This document shows positions 10,188 to 20,082 of a stretch of 64,000 nucleotides of DNA, piece after piece. Positions within the stretch are counted from its first letter, which is position 1. Each line of letters begins with the position of its first letter. The notes beneath the pieces were generated by a model. That model worked only from the letters and a program-made list of their open reading frames with translations. It did no database searches and was not told where the DNA came from. A program made the translations under genes and the position numbers. Source of the stretch: Xenorhabdus kozodoii (lineage in GTDB: Bacteria > Pseudomonadota > Gammaproteobacteria > Enterobacterales > Enterobacteriaceae); NCBI RefSeq assembly GCF_002632875.1, contig NZ_NJCX01000003.1, positions 124,001-188,000 on the forward strand. The letters are read 5' to 3'.

Positions 10188-11294
10188 ATGTTTTATCGTC
10201 TGTATACACTCATCATGAAAGAGTTACAGTCTCTTCTGAGAGAGCCGCAAACACGGAACATTTTGATTTTGACTGTGGTGATACAAATGATCCTGTTTCC
10301 GTGGGCTGCAACGCTGGAGGTCAAAAACGCCACCATCGCCATTTATAATGAGGATAAAGGACAAGCATCCATTGAGCTAACCCAACGGCTGGCAAAATCA
10401 AAGGCATTTCCTGATGTGATCCTGTTAACCAGCTCGCATGAAATCCGCCCGACCCTGGATAACCGCAAGGCACTCTTGCTGGTGCGTTTCCCACAAAATT
10501 TTAGCGCTAACCTCGCCAATCATAACCCAACATCCATTCAAGTTTTATTAGATGGACGTAATTCAAACAGTGCCCAAATTGCTGCCAACTATATTCAGCA
10601 GATTGTCATGGATTACCAGAAACAACGGTTAGGCAACGCCCCTAATCTCAATAACAGTGAACTCATTATTCGTAACTGGTATAACGCCAATTTGGATTAT
10701 AAGTGGTTCGTCGTGCCATCACTGGTTGCCATGATCACCACGATTGGTGTGCTCATTGTCACCGCATTGTCCGTCGCCCGTGAACGGGAACAAGGTACGT
10801 TGGATCAATTGCTGGTTTCTCCACTGGCAACATGGCAAATTTTCCTTGGTAAAGCGATCCCGGCGTTGGTGGTAGCGACGATGCAAGCAAGCATTGTTTT
10901 GCTGATTGGCACGCTGTTCTACCAAATTCCTTTTGCGGGTTCACTGCTGCTATTTTATGGCTGCATGTTAATTTATGGGTTATCCCTGGTTGGCTTCGGG
11001 TTACTCATTTCTGCGGTCTGCTCTACCCAGCAACAAGCGTTTATTGGCGTATTTGTGTTTATGATGCCCGCTATTCTGCTTTCTGGTTATATCTCTCCGG
11101 TTGAGAATATGCCTGTTTGGTTACAAAACATCACCTGGATTAATCCAATCCGCCATTTTACCGATATCACCAAGCAAATTTATTTGAAAGGGGCTGATTT
11201 ATCGGTTATTTGGCCAAATTTATGGCCTTTACTGGTGATTACCGCAACAACGGGGGGGATCGCTTATCGGCTGTTTCGTCGTAAGATTGCCTGA
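10188..11294 (+). CDS. ybhR: ABC-2 type permease YbhR
   Basis: Second permease of the YbhGFSR exporter, 368 aa like its E. coli counterpart. Topology mirrors YbhS: N-terminal helix near 25-45, extended periplasmic loop, and five C-terminal helices. The motif [19 protein letters not shown] precedes the helix bundle and [15 protein letters not shown] the last pair of helices. GGAAAGCGC precedes the ATG. It ends the operon; a bidirectional terminator follows about 115 nt downstream. In E. coli ybhQPONM separate ybhR from ybhL, whereas here the two are direct neighbours. Confidence 0.94.
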   Translation: MFYRLYTLIMKELQSLLREPQTRNILILTVVIQMILFPWAATLEVKNATIAIYNEDKGQASIELTQRLAKSKAFPDVILLTSSHEIRPTLDNRKALLLVRFPQNFSANLANHNPTSIQVLLDGRNSNSAQIAANYIQQIVMDYQKQRLGNAPNLNNSELIIRNWYNANLDYKWFVVPSLVAMITTIGVLIVTALSVAREREQGTLDQLLVSPLATWQIFLGKAIPALVVATMQASIVLLIGTLFYQIPFAGSLLLFYGCMLIYGLSLVGFGLLISAVCSTQQQAFIGVFVFMMPAILLSGYISPVENMPVWLQNITWINPIRHFTDITKQIYLKGADLSVIWPNLWPLLVITATTGGIAYRLFRRKIA

Positions 11295-11410
11295 GAAAAA
11301 CTCAGTCAATAACTCTGCTAATCAATTGAAGGATTTTGATACCGCTTTGTCGGTTGCTGAAAACCGGCTTTAATTTATTTTCATTGTCTGATGTGAAATT
11401 GACCATTAAA

Positions 11411-11432
11411 AAACCCTGCCTTGGCAGGGTTT
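11411..11432. terminator. Bidirectional terminator between ybhR and ybhL
   Basis: Perfect inverted repeat AAACCCTGCC/GGCAGGGTTT with A-run on the left and T-run on the right, so it can stop both ybhR (plus) and ybhL (minus), which converge here. Confidence 0.9.
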
Positions 11433-11452
11433 TTCATTTAACAAATCAGTGA

Positions 11453-12163
11453 CTATCGACGATCACCCAAAATCCGCAACAACATTAAGAACAGGTTAAT
11501 GAAGTCCAGATAGAGAGTCAGTGCGCCAGTAATTGAGTATCTGCGCAGATTCTCTTTATCGTTAACATCCAGTTGTTCACCCATTTCTTTCAGTTTTTGG
11601 GTATCGTATGCCGTCAAACCAGCAAAGATTACCACACCGATATAGGTGATTACCCACATTAATGCCGGACTTTTCAGCCAGATGTTTAACAAAGAAGCCA
11701 GAACGATGCCGATTAGCCCCATAAACAGGAAACTACCCAGGCCACTCAGGCTACGTTTAGTGGTATAACCATAAACGCTCAATGCACCAAACATACCCGC
11801 TGAAACAACAAATGTGCTGGCAATAGAGCTACTGGTATAAACCACAAAGATACTGGAAAGTGTCAACCCCGTTAGCATGGAGTAGAGCATAAACAGCCCT
11901 GTCGCCAGTGCCCCACTCATTTTATGAACCAAACCAGACAGCACAAATACCAATGCAAGTTGTGCGATGATTAAGCCATAGAAAACAATGGAGTTACTGA
12001 AAATGGCGTATAAAATTTCAGGGGTATTTGCCACATACCATGCAACAAATGCGGTTAACAGCAAGCCACACGTCATCCAACCGTAGACTTGTGCCATATA
12101 AGTTTGAATACCAGAACCCGTTTTCTGGACAATCGAATCATTTGAACGTTGATATCGGTCCAT
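11453..12163 (-). CDS. ybhL: Bax inhibitor-1 family membrane protein YbhL
   Basis: A 236-aa protein with seven hydrophobic helices from about residue 25 to 230. The N-terminus MDRYQRSNDSIVQKTGSGIQ and the C-terminal TAYDTQKLKEMGEQ and SITGALTLYLDFINLFLMLL match YbhL rather than the shorter paralogue YccA. BI-1 (TMBIM) proteins form pH-sensitive calcium leak channels in some bacteria; the physiological role of YbhL is not firmly known. The gene follows moaE on the same strand, 199 nt downstream of moaE's stop, as in E. coli, but lies far enough to have its own promoter. Confidence 0.93.
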   Translation of the reverse strand: MDRYQRSNDSIVQKTGSGIQTYMAQVYGWMTCGLLLTAFVAWYVANTPEILYAIFSNSIVFYGLIIAQLALVFVLSGLVHKMSGALATGLFMLYSMLTGLTLSSIFVVYTSSSIASTFVVSAGMFGALSVYGYTTKRSLSGLGSFLFMGLIGIVLASLLNIWLKSPALMWVITYIGVVIFAGLTAYDTQKLKEMGEQLDVNDKENLRRYSITGALTLYLDFINLFLMLLRILGDRR

Positions 12164-12361
12164 GACGATTACCTTTTCATGACAATGTTTAAGGATTAAG
12201 AATGTTTAAAAATAAACAATCCATTCAAAAGTTATACATTAGCATAGAACATTAATAAAACCATCTGCCAATTAATGACAATTTCAGTGACATATTATTT
12301 ATTTATCCCGTTTTCGCGATAGCCCGCAGAATGATCCGCTAAGCACCATTTCAGCACCTTG

Positions 12362-12814
12362 TTACCAGCGACTTGCCGCATCCTGGTCACTTTGCCTTGC
12401 CTCTACCCAGCGCTCCCCTTCGACAAGCGACTCCTTTTTCCAGAACGGAGCTTTGGTTTTCAGGTAGTCCATGATGAATTCAGCCGCCATAAAAGCCCTA
12501 TTACGGTGAGCGCTGGTAACCCCCACAAAGACAATCTCATCCCCTGGATACAATTCACCAATACGATGAATAATGCTGACGCGTTGCAAAGGCCAACGTT
12601 GGCGGGCTTCGTCGGCAATTGTCTGCAACATCTTTTCTGTCATGCCCGCATAATGTTCCAATGTCAGCGCCTTAACGTTATCGCCCAGATTATGATTGCG
12701 AACTTTTCCGGTAAAAGTCACTACAGCGCCATCTTCATCACATTGTGAGAGCCATTGATACGCTTCCCCAACACTGAATGCCGCCCGTTGGATCTTGATC
12801 CGCGTATTTTTCAT
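12362..12814 (-). CDS. moaE: Molybdopterin synthase catalytic subunit MoaE
   Basis: Large subunit of molybdopterin synthase; with thiocarboxylated MoaD it inserts two sulphurs into cyclic pyranopterin monophosphate. The 150-aa chain contains VVTFTGKVRNHN and LTLEHYAGMTEKML near the N-terminus, then HRIGELYPGDEIVFVGV and AHRNRAFMAAEFIMDYLKTKAPFWKKE, where the active-site lysines (FWKKE) and Arg/His residues lie. It is the last gene of the moa operon, starting 2 nt after the moaD stop, with a G-rich ribosome site overlapping the moaD end. Confidence 0.95.
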   Translation of the reverse strand: MKNTRIKIQRAAFSVGEAYQWLSQCDEDGAVVTFTGKVRNHNLGDNVKALTLEHYAGMTEKMLQTIADEARQRWPLQRVSIIHRIGELYPGDEIVFVGVTSAHRNRAFMAAEFIMDYLKTKAPFWKKESLVEGERWVEARQSDQDAASRW

Positions 12815-12816
12815 GG

Positions 12817-13062
12817 TTACCCCCCCGTCACCGGCGGAAAAAAAGCCACTTCATCACCATCAGTTAAGGCATGTTCAGCATGGACAAAAGATTGATTGAC
12901 GGCAGACAATACTTTACCTTCTTCCAATGCCAACGCCCATCGTTCCCCTTTTTCAATCAGTGCATGGCGAAGATGGGCCACAGTTGGGTAGTCATTAGGC
13001 AGTTCAAGTGAATCCGTTCCCACCAGCTCGCGAACTTGCGCAAAAAACAGTACCTTTATCAT
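12817..13062 (-). CDS. moaD: Molybdopterin synthase sulphur-carrier subunit MoaD
   Basis: Ubiquitin-like sulphur carrier of 81 aa. The C-terminus ends in PPVTGG; the terminal Gly-Gly is adenylated by MoeB and converted to the thiocarboxylate. The N-terminus [20 protein letters not shown] is typical for MoaD. The start codon overlaps the moaC stop by 4 nt (ATGA), and moaE follows after 2 nt, so the three are translationally linked. Confidence 0.95.
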   Translation of the reverse strand: MIKVLFFAQVRELVGTDSLELPNDYPTVAHLRHALIEKGERWALALEEGKVLSAVNQSFVHAEHALTDGDEVAFFPPVTGG

Positions 13063-13538
13063 ACCCCCACCTTAAAATCCCCTGATTTACCGCCACTTTT
13101 TTCTAACAAACGCACCGGCCCAATGACCATATCTTTTTGCACCGCTTTGCACATGTCATAAAGGGTTAAAGCAGCCACGGATGCCGCAGTCAAGGCCTCC
13201 ATCTCGACACCGGTTTTCCCCGTCAGACGGCAGCAAGATTCGATTCTGACACGGTTGTGTTCCGGTTGTGCCTCCAGCAAGACGTCTACTTTACTCAGCA
13301 ATAACGGATGGCAAAGCGGGATCAATTCCCACGTCCGTTTTGCTGCCTGGATCCCCGCAATACGGGCGGTCGCAAAAACATCCCCTTTGTGGTGATCACC
13401 CGCAATAATCATGGCCAAAGTTTCAGCCTGCATTTCAACGAATGCTTCTGCCCGTGCTTCACGCACCGTTTCCGATTTGGCAGAAATATCTACCATATGC
13501 GCTTCACCCGAAGTGTTGATATGGGTTAATTGAGACAT
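13059..13538 (-). CDS. moaC: Cyclic pyranopterin monophosphate synthase MoaC
   Basis: MoaC acts after MoaA, converting 3',8-cyclo-7,8-dihydro-GTP to cyclic pyranopterin monophosphate. The start at 13538 ([17 protein letters not shown]) matches the E. coli N-terminus; eight further upstream codons are open but unlikely. Key segments are [29 protein letters not shown], and the strictly conserved [25 protein letters not shown]-type stretch ending in KSGGKSGDF. moaC directly follows moaA after about 70 nt. E. coli has moaB in that place. Confidence 0.95.
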   Translation of the reverse strand: MSQLTHINTSGEAHMVDISAKSETVREARAEAFVEMQAETLAMIIAGDHHKGDVFATARIAGIQAAKRTWELIPLCHPLLLSKVDVLLEAQPEHNRVRIESCCRLTGKTGVEMEALTAASVAALTLYDMCKAVQKDMVIGPVRLLEKSGGKSGDFKVGV

Positions 13539-13609
13539 TCTTTCTTTACTCCTGAATAACAACGCCTGAAAAAATAAATTTTGTGGGCAAGTTTACCGCC
13601 AATAAATTC

Positions 13610-14590
13610 CTAACCACCAATAAAAGAAAGATTCGGGGTGATACCGCTGTTCCCTTGATGCAAAAAGTGAGTCTCGCGCTTGTGGCGCAACCCGTCTTGG
13701 ATACGTTGTTTCAGCGCTTCGAGTGATGCATCATCAGATAATAAATCACGCAAGGGTATGCCCTGCTCACCAAACAAGCACAAATGGAGATTGCCAATTG
13801 CGGATACCCTCAGGCGGTTACAGCTTTGGCAAAAATCTTTTTCATACGGCATAATAAGGCCTATTTCGCCTCGGTAATCGGGATGGCGAAAAACTTGAGC
13901 CGGCCCATCACTACGCGCACGTTGCTGTTGTTGCCACCCCTGTTGCAGCAGTTGGCGACGGATCACTTCGCCAGAAAGATGATGACGAAAAAAAATATCA
14001 CTGCCTTCTCCCGTTTCCATTAGTTCAATAAAGCGCAACTGAATAGCCCGCGGTTTGATCCATTCAAGAAACGCCGGCAAGTGGGTCTCATTCACGTTCT
14101 TCATCAGCACGACATTCACTTTCACGGTGTTGAACCCCGCCTCAAAAGCCGCATCAATGCCGCGCATAATCTGGAAAAATTTATCCTGTCCGGTAATAGC
14201 GCGAAACTGGCGGGGATCTAAACTATCAACACTCACGTTAATCGCTGTCAGTCCCGCCAATTTCCATTGGAAGACATCGCGCTCCAGCCGGTAACCGTTG
14301 GTGGTGACCGCGATTTTTTTGATTTGCGGATTGTCATGCACCGTGGCGATGATGTCGCAGAAATCACGGCGCATGGTTGGCTCCCCTCCTGTCAGGCGAA
14401 TTTTTTCTGTGCCAAGCTCAGCAAATGCCCGGCTAACGCGGCGAATTTCTGGCAGGGAAAGAAATGATTTATGACCATGAGGCCGATACCCATCAGGCAG
14501 GCAATAGGTGCAGCGAAAATTACACACATCGGTAATAGACAATCTCAGGTAATAGAACTTGCGCGAGAATGCATCTATGAGTTGTTCCAC
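13610..14590 (-). CDS. moaA: GTP 3',8-cyclase MoaA (radical SAM)
   Basis: First enzyme of molybdenum cofactor synthesis. The N-terminal radical-SAM cluster motif CNFRCTYC gives C23, C27 and C30; a second C-terminal [4Fe-4S] site is formed by CQSCNRL and a later Cys in HLCLFGEQG; the chain ends in Gly-Gly as required. A GTG at 14590 is chosen as start because GGAAGG lies 7 nt upstream and the protein then aligns with E. coli MoaA ([17 protein letters not shown]). An in-frame TTG at 14605 is less likely. A Moco riboswitch precedes the gene and includes the ribosome site. Product 326 aa. Confidence 0.94.
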   Translation of the reverse strand: MEQLIDAFSRKFYYLRLSITDVCNFRCTYCLPDGYRPHGHKSFLSLPEIRRVSRAFAELGTEKIRLTGGEPTMRRDFCDIIATVHDNPQIKKIAVTTNGYRLERDVFQWKLAGLTAINVSVDSLDPRQFRAITGQDKFFQIMRGIDAAFEAGFNTVKVNVVLMKNVNETHLPAFLEWIKPRAIQLRFIELMETGEGSDIFFRHHLSGEVIRRQLLQQGWQQQQRARSDGPAQVFRHPDYRGEIGLIMPYEKDFCQSCNRLRVSAIGNLHLCLFGEQGIPLRDLLSDDASLEALKQRIQDGLRHKRETHFLHQGNSGITPNLSFIGG

Positions 14591-14726
14591 AATAACACCT
14601 TCCAAATACGGGAGATGCCGGCATTTCTACCTTGCATCTTGGTGACTCAAAAGCCACGGCCAGAGCATCATATCAGTGTGGTATCTATTTGACAGAACAG
14701 CGACTTAGACACAGAGGCTAGGGGTT
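14591..14726 (-). promoter_or_regulatory. Moco (molybdenum cofactor) riboswitch upstream of moaA
   Basis: On the reverse strand the leader runs CCCCTAGCCTCTG, later GCTCTGGCCGTGGC, GAGTCACCAAG, GATGCAAGGTAGAAATGCC, and TCTCCCGTATTTGGAAGG. These blocks follow the same order and near-identical sequence as the Moco RNA motif before E. coli moaA. The 3' helix overlaps GGAAGG, the moaA ribosome site, consistent with translational repression when Moco or a related compound is abundant. Boundaries are approximate. Family match is from memory of the motif; a covariance-model search would be the formal test. Confidence 0.9.
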
Positions 14727-15017
14727 AATATCAATTAAATTTTTATGTGAAAAAGGGTGCAAGTAGCGGTATGTTCGCCAAAGAGTCTACCCTTTAAGAG
14801 AGTAAAAAGCTAATGCCGCATCCGATATATACCTTATTATACAACGAGTTAAATAATCACGATAACATCATTTTTCTGTGATGTTCCCACGCAGTCGGGC
14901 GAACATTTCAGGTAAGCGATCGCATAAAATTATATCAATTTCTGAAAGCATCCTATTTTATGATAAATTACATGCGATTTATTAAAGCCCCTACGTTTAG
15001 CCAGTAACAGGAATTCT
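14727..15017. other. Divergent moaA/yvcK promoter region
   Basis: This holds the promoters of moaA and yvcK. I see no convincing operator. The inverted pair TGTTCGCC (14772-14779) and GGCGAACA (14898-14905) lies in it but is too far apart for a compact regulatory site. Confidence 0.4.
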
Positions 15018-15926
15018 ATGCGAAATCGCACATTAGCGGATTTGGATCGCGTTGTCGCTCTCGGCGGCGGTCATGGACTTGGACGCGTGATGTCTTCCCT
15101 TTCTTCCCTTGGTGCCCGCCTGACAGGAATTGTCACAACAACGGACAACGGGGGTTCAACCGGGAGAATACGCCGTTCGGAAGGTGGGATCGCCTGGGGA
15201 GATATGCGCAATTGCCTCAATCAGTTAATCACGGAACCGACCATTGCTTCTGCCATGTTTGAATATCGGTTCAGTGGCAATGGCGAATTATCTGGGCATA
15301 ATTTGGGTAATTTGATGTTGAAGGCGCTCGATCATTTAAGTGTCCGTCCCCTTGAGGCGATTAACCTGATCCGCAGCCTGCTGAAAGTCAATGCACAGTT
15401 GATTCCTATGTCCGAGCAGTCGGTCGATTTAATGGCTATCGATGATCAAGGCAATACTGTGTATGGCGAAGTCAATATCGATCAGCTCAATTGTACACCA
15501 CGAGAGCTATTGCTTTACCCTCACGTCACTGCCACTAAAGAAGCACTGGATGCCATTGAACAAGCTGATTTGATTTTGATCGGCCCTGGCAGTTTTTTCA
15601 CCAGCCTGATGCCGTTGCTGTTATTGGACGATTTGACACAATCCTTACGACGCAGCAATGCGAATATGATTTATATCGGTAATTTAGGCAAGGAGCTCAG
15701 CCATGCCGCAGCCAATCTATCATTAAAAGATAAACTGGCAATCATGGAAAATAAGATTGGCCGCAAAATGATTAATGCCCTGATTGTCGACCCACGTACC
15801 GATATCAGCCCCTTTAGCGACCGTATCGTGACACAACAGGTTTTAGAAGCTCAGGATATTCCTTACCGTCACGACCGTGAATTATTACACCAGGCCATTG
15901 AGCATACGCTGCAAAAATTGGGTTAG
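15018..15926 (+). CDS. ybhK: YvcK/CofD-like family protein (YbhK)
   Basis: A 302-aa member of the YvcK (gluconeogenesis factor) family, related to CofD transferases with a Rossmann fold. The nucleotide-binding start [18 protein letters not shown], then [18 protein letters not shown] and [16 protein letters not shown] are the conserved family blocks. B. subtilis YvcK binds UDP-sugars and is needed for growth on gluconeogenic substrates and for cell shape; the enterobacterial protein's role is not established. Position between moaA and uvrB is the same as in E. coli. It converges with uvrB, leaving 73 nt. Confidence 0.93.
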   Translation: MRNRTLADLDRVVALGGGHGLGRVMSSLSSLGARLTGIVTTTDNGGSTGRIRRSEGGIAWGDMRNCLNQLITEPTIASAMFEYRFSGNGELSGHNLGNLMLKALDHLSVRPLEAINLIRSLLKVNAQLIPMSEQSVDLMAIDDQGNTVYGEVNIDQLNCTPRELLLYPHVTATKEALDAIEQADLILIGPGSFFTSLMPLLLLDDLTQSLRRSNANMIYIGNLGKELSHAAANLSLKDKLAIMENKIGRKMINALIVDPRTDISPFSDRIVTQQVLEAQDIPYRHDRELLHQAIEHTLQKLG

Positions 15927-15999
15927 CTACTCTATAGCCGTTCCCTTCAAGCACAATTTTTAGGGATCGGCGCTAATTTTTCAGGAATTGGCAATAAGT

Positions 16000-18027
16000 T
16001 CAGGAGTTGGCAATAAATTGTGCTCGCACGGCCTGGATCTGGTCACGAATATTGGCCGCCTGTTCAAATTCAAGATCCCGTGCATGTTGGTACATTTTTT
16101 CTTCCAACTCACGGATTTTTCTCTCCAGATCTTTCGCCGACAGGTTGCGGTAATCATCCGTATCCAACGTCGCTTTACTTTTCCCTTTGGCTTTCCTTTT
16201 GCCATTGACCGGCTGACCAATTTTCAGGAGGTCACCAATTTTTTTATTCAAACCTTGCGGTATGATGCCATGTTCCTCGTTAAATGCCTGCTGTTTAGCC
16301 CTACGGCGATCGGTTTCTTCAATCGCTTTGGCCATCGAAGCGGTAATTTTATCACCATATAAAATGGCCTTACCATACAGGTTACGTGCTGCACGGCCAA
16401 TGGTCTGGATCAGGGAGCGCTCTGAACGAAGGAAACCCTCTTTATCCGCATCCAAAATTGCCACCAGGGAGACTTCCGGCATATCCAAACCTTCACGTAG
16501 TAAGTTAATGCCAACCAAGACATCAAATTCCCCCAGCCGAAGATCACGGATAATCTCTACCCGTTCTACGGTATCAATATCGGAATGGAGATAACGTACT
16601 CGTTCGCCATGCTCTTCCAAATATTCAGTCAAGTCTTCCGCCATCCGTTTGGTTAAGGTAGTGACCAGCACTCGCTCATTTTTTGCCGCCCGGACACGGA
16701 TTTCAGACAAGAGATCATCCACCTGGGTTGCCACTGGACGCACTTCAACTTCAGGGTCAATTAACCCTGTTGGACGCACAACTTGTTCAATAATTTCATG
16801 ACCCGATTTTTCCAGTTCATAGTGGCCGGGAGTGGCTGAAACATAGATACTTTGCGGTGCCAGAGCCTCAAATTCTTCAAACCGCAAGGGGCGGTTATCC
16901 AGCGCTGACGGCAAACGGAAGCCATATTCCACCAACGTCTCCTTGCGGGAGCGATCCCCCCGGTACATCCCACCAATTTGCGGAATGGTCACGTGGGATT
17001 CATCCACCACCAGCAAACCATCTGCCGGCAGGTAATCAAACAACGTTGGGGGGGGGTCACCGGCAGAGCGGCCAGACAGATAACGGGAGTAGTTTTCAAT
17101 ACCAGAGCAATAACCCAACTCATTCATCATTTCGAGATCGAATTGGGTTCGCTGGGAGATACGCTGTTCTTCCAATAACTTGTCTGACGCCAACAAAACC
17201 TTGCGCCGTTCTACCAATTCAGCCTTGATCTCTTCCATCGCCTGAAGGATACGTTCACGGGGTGTAACATAGTGGGTTTTTGGATAGACGGTATAACGCG
17301 GCGTGCGGTACTCTATCTGTCCCGTCAGCGGATCAAACAGGGAAAGACGTTCGACTTCATCATCAAATAATTCTACACGTAAAGCGTGTTCATCTGACTC
17401 TGCCGGGAAAATATCAATGACTTCACCACGTACCCGAAATGTCCCGCGTTGGAATGCCTGATCATTGCGGGTATATTGCAGTTCTGCCAAACGATGCAAA
17501 ATGGCGCGCTGGTCAATTAACATGCCTTCGGTTAAATGAAGCATCATTTTCAGATAGCTATCAGGATCACCTAAACCGTAAATTGCAGAGACAGACGCCA
17601 CCACAATGACATCACGGCGCTCCAGCAAGGCTTTCGTTGCGGACAGGCGCATCTGCTCAATGTGTTCATTCACTGAAGCGTCTTTTTCGATAAAGGTGTC
17701 GGAACTGGGCACATAGGCTTCGGGTTGGTAATAATCGTAATAGGAAACAAAATACTCCACTGCATTTTCAGGGAAGAATTCTTTCATTTCGCTATAAAGC
17801 TGTGCCGCCAATGTCTTATTCGGCGCCAGGATCATGGTGGGTCGATTTAGGTTTGCAATAACGTTGGCAATCGTGAACGTTTTACCCGATCCCGTTACCC
17901 CTAAAAGGGTTTGGTGGGCTAACCCGTCCTCCAGCCCCTCCTGTAATTGTCTGATAGCCGATGGTTGATCGCCTGCCGGCTGAAAATCAGAATGTAATTT
18001 GAATACCTTGTTGGTTTCTTTGCTCAT
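16000..18027 (-). CDS. uvrB: Excinuclease ABC subunit UvrB
   Basis: Damage-verification helicase of nucleotide excision repair; receives DNA from UvrA and recruits UvrC. Walker A GVTGSGKT is at 43-50, followed by the beta-hairpin region ([20 protein letters not shown]), DESH near 335 and helicase motifs [13 protein letters not shown] and QTIGRAARN. The C-terminal UVR motif ([16 protein letters not shown]) contacts UvrC. The start [11 protein letters not shown] at 18027 aligns with the family; an ATG 18 nt upstream is also open (681 aa) and the ribosome site near 18027 is close-spaced, so the exact start is not certain. A LexA box lies about 50 nt upstream. Confidence 0.96.
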   Translation of the reverse strand: MSKETNKVFKLHSDFQPAGDQPSAIRQLQEGLEDGLAHQTLLGVTGSGKTFTIANVIANLNRPTMILAPNKTLAAQLYSEMKEFFPENAVEYFVSYYDYYQPEAYVPSSDTFIEKDASVNEHIEQMRLSATKALLERRDVIVVASVSAIYGLGDPDSYLKMMLHLTEGMLIDQRAILHRLAELQYTRNDQAFQRGTFRVRGEVIDIFPAESDEHALRVELFDDEVERLSLFDPLTGQIEYRTPRYTVYPKTHYVTPRERILQAMEEIKAELVERRKVLLASDKLLEEQRISQRTQFDLEMMNELGYCSGIENYSRYLSGRSAGDPPPTLFDYLPADGLLVVDESHVTIPQIGGMYRGDRSRKETLVEYGFRLPSALDNRPLRFEEFEALAPQSIYVSATPGHYELEKSGHEIIEQVVRPTGLIDPEVEVRPVATQVDDLLSEIRVRAAKNERVLVTTLTKRMAEDLTEYLEEHGERVRYLHSDIDTVERVEIIRDLRLGEFDVLVGINLLREGLDMPEVSLVAILDADKEGFLRSERSLIQTIGRAARNLYGKAILYGDKITASMAKAIEETDRRRAKQQAFNEEHGIIPQGLNKKIGDLLKIGQPVNGKRKAKGKSKATLDTDDYRNLSAKDLERKIRELEEKMYQHARDLEFEQAANIRDQIQAVRAQFIANS

Positions 18028-18078
18028 TTTCCCCACGCCATCCATACACTAACAAAACTTTTAAAAACACTTTTATAA

Positions 18079-18098
18079 TACTGGATAAAAAAACAGCT
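18079..18098 (-). promoter_or_regulatory. LexA box controlling uvrB
   Basis: TACTGGATAAAAAAACAGCT contains CTG-N10-CAG. Read on the reverse strand it is almost identical to the known E. coli uvrB SOS box, including the T-run in the middle. The distance to the uvrB start (about 52-71 nt) suits repression of its promoter, so uvrB is expected to be SOS-induced. Confidence 0.88.
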
Positions 18099-18396
18099 TC
18101 AAGTACGTTAGCAAAATAATGTTTTGGCCAGATGTTATTAGCCTGATGACATTAACCTTTATTTAACATTATGAATGGCTACTTTTATCCCCAGATAATG
18201 ATCTTGCTTTTTCCTATTTTTGTATTACCGGCTGAAATGATAAGGCACTGAATAGCAAAGGGATGCAGAAAGGAATTGATTTTATTTAACGTGTTGATTT
18301 TGGTTATAAAAAAATCCAAGGAGAGAATAACAGCAAATCTGGCGCAAGCCGCGTATCGCCTTGCGCGAGGATACTTTTCTAAAACTAATACACAAG

Positions 18397-18465
18397 GTTA
18401 TCCACAGGAATAGTGGATAACTCAGCAAAACCTATTAAGCATGGGCGGTTGCAGAGTTATCCCCA
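18397..18465. promoter_or_regulatory. Cluster of DnaA-box-like sites
   Basis: A consensus DnaA box TTATCCACA is at 18398-18406, an inverted near-box AGTGGATAA at 18412-18420 and TTATCCCCA at 18457-18465. The first two also form a perfect 9-bp inverted repeat (GTTATCCAC/GTGGATAAC) with a 7-nt gap. I recall that DnaA boxes are reported upstream of E. coli uvrB, so this may be a conserved DnaA-responsive regulatory site rather than an origin; there is no AT-rich unwinding region with origin layout. Confidence 0.55.
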
Positions 18466-18635
18466 CTGATAAACTTTTTCAATAGTGGAATATTTTTATG
18501 TGGTTTTAAGATTGCTTCACGCTATTTGTTGATCAAAATTGGTTCAATCGTTGCTGAAATAAAACACCTTCTACGTAATAATTTTGATTAAAGAATTACC
18601 CTCTGTATCAATTCTAACTAACTCAACGTAAACAA

Positions 18636-19319
18636 TTAGTTAACCAAAGTATCAATCGTGATATATTTTCCTATGTCATTTTTATCCCTGGGTTCATTTA
18701 AATGAGGAATAACGCCCAGTAACGGCGCGGGGATCATGCGCTCCAGTGTCGCCAAATAGGCAGCTTGATATTTGCCGGCAGGCTCAATTTCATTGGCAAT
18801 CCAGCCTGCCAGTTTTAATCCAGCATACTGAATCGCTTTTGCGGTTAATACGGCATGGTTAATACAGCCTAATTTGACACCTACGGTCAAAATTACCGGT
18901 AAATCCTCCTGAATGACCCAATCAGCAAAAGTCGTCTTTTCCGACAGTGGCGTATACCATCCTCCTGCCCCCTCAACCAGAATCCAGTCAGCTTTTTTTG
19001 CCAATACGACCAAGCCCTGTGATAAGGTGGAAAAATCGATGGGTTGACTAAGCTCCGCACTCACGATGTGAGGCGACGTCGGCGCCATAAAGACCAGAGG
19101 ATTCACCTCCTGATAAGTCAAGGGCACCGTACTATTACGCTGTAAGGCCAGTGCATCGCTATTACGCATCCCTTCAGCCATCATTTCACTGCCAGATGCC
19201 ACAGGTTTATAACCCGCCGTCCGATATCCTTTCTTGTTAGCGGCTTGTAACAAGGCGCAACTCGCCACGGTTTTACCGACTTCGGTATCGGTTCCTGTCA
19301 GGAAATATTTATTTGTCAC
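18636..19319 (-). CDS. bioD: Dethiobiotin synthetase BioD
   Basis: Penultimate enzyme of biotin synthesis: closes the ureido ring of 7,8-diaminopelargonate using ATP and CO2. The P-loop GTDTEVGKT lies at 8-16, followed by GYKPVASG with the substrate-binding lysine, and VEGAGGWYTPL near 115 as the second conserved site. Length 227 aa agrees with the family. It is the last gene of bioBFCD and overlaps bioC by 11 nt. No clear terminator follows. Confidence 0.95.
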   Translation of the reverse strand: MTNKYFLTGTDTEVGKTVASCALLQAANKKGYRTAGYKPVASGSEMMAEGMRNSDALALQRNSTVPLTYQEVNPLVFMAPTSPHIVSAELSQPIDFSTLSQGLVVLAKKADWILVEGAGGWYTPLSEKTTFADWVIQEDLPVILTVGVKLGCINHAVLTAKAIQYAGLKLAGWIANEIEPAGKYQAAYLATLERMIPAPLLGVIPHLNEPRDKNDIGKYITIDTLVN

Positions 19320-20082
19320 AATAAATCACTCCAAAAACGATTTGATAGCTTAATGGGTAAAACCCGTGGTCTTGGGGGTATGCTTTCGCAAGGGCAGTCA
19401 GGCGTTTTTTTGTCATTAATCCCTGCTGGCGGCCGTGATGAAGGTGGGTTGCGCCGATCCCTTTTAGGGAGTTCAGTAAGGGCAACAGCTGTGGATAGCG
19501 CTGGTAATATTGCCGGTTAATGACTTTATGCCGATAGGGCTGGCATGCTTGGGTAATGGTTCGCCATGGCAGAAAGTGATTAATATGCCGATAACTATCC
19601 AATTGCGCCCACGCGGCGGCCAATTCATTCAGTGAACCCTGGGCAAGCGTGGAAAACAGGATAAGGCCACCCGGCCGGGTAACACGATAAAATTCGCGCA
19701 ATGCGCATGGCAAATCATTGCACCACTGTACCGCCAGATTGCTGAAACAGATGTCTACGCTGTTATCCGCCAATCCCAACTGTTCGATATCCCCTTGCAA
19801 ATAATGATCAGCAACTTGCAGCTGCCTTGCATGGTTCAACATGCCGGAAGCCAGATCCAGTGCGATAACCTGTTTACCCTGCTGTTTCCAACGGGCGCTA
19901 AAAAAACCGGTTCCACAGCCCGCATCCAATACCTGCTGACCAATATCTTCCGCAGATGCCAGTTTCATCAAATACTCACCGGTTTGCTGTTGCAATTTAG
20001 CCACCGTGTCATATTTGGCCGCCGCACGGCCAAATGCGCCAGCAATGGCCTGTTTGTCAACGGAGTTAACAGCCAGATCCAT
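19309..20082 (-). CDS. bioC: Malonyl-ACP O-methyltransferase BioC
   Basis: Starts the pimeloyl branch of biotin synthesis by methylating malonyl-ACP so the fatty-acid cycle accepts it. SAM-binding motif I is [15 protein letters not shown] near residue 50; [13 protein letters not shown] and [13 protein letters not shown] follow, and [14 protein letters not shown] is a BioC-specific block. The start at 20082 is supported by GGAGG 6-7 nt upstream, inside the end of bioF, with which it overlaps by 17 nt; the open frame continues eight codons upstream without a ribosome site. Product 257 aa. Confidence 0.94.
   Translation of the reverse strand: MDLAVNSVDKQAIAGAFGRAAAKYDTVAKLQQQTGEYLMKLASAEDIGQQVLDAGCGTGFFSARWKQQGKQVIALDLASGMLNHARQLQVADHYLQGDIEQLGLADNSVDICFSNLAVQWCNDLPCALREFYRVTRPGGLILFSTLAQGSLNELAAAWAQLDSYRHINHFLPWRTITQACQPYRHKVINRQYYQRYPQLLPLLNSLKGIGATHLHHGRQQGLMTKKRLTALAKAYPQDHGFYPLSYQIVFGVIYCDK

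Larger units (their letters stand above)
18028..18635. other. 608-bp uvrB/bioD intergenic region
   Basis: The stretch holds the uvrB LexA box and a cluster of DnaA-box-like sites (listed separately). No open frame with family support or RNA gene was found. Both flanking genes read leftwards, so the region is the uvrB promoter region and also lies downstream of bioD. Confidence 0.6.

Noticed and set aside
18397-18465. Replication origin
   Set aside because: Only three DnaA-box-like sites, no adjacent AT-rich unwinding repeats or dnaA/gidA-type neighbours; surrounded by conserved bio/uvr genes.
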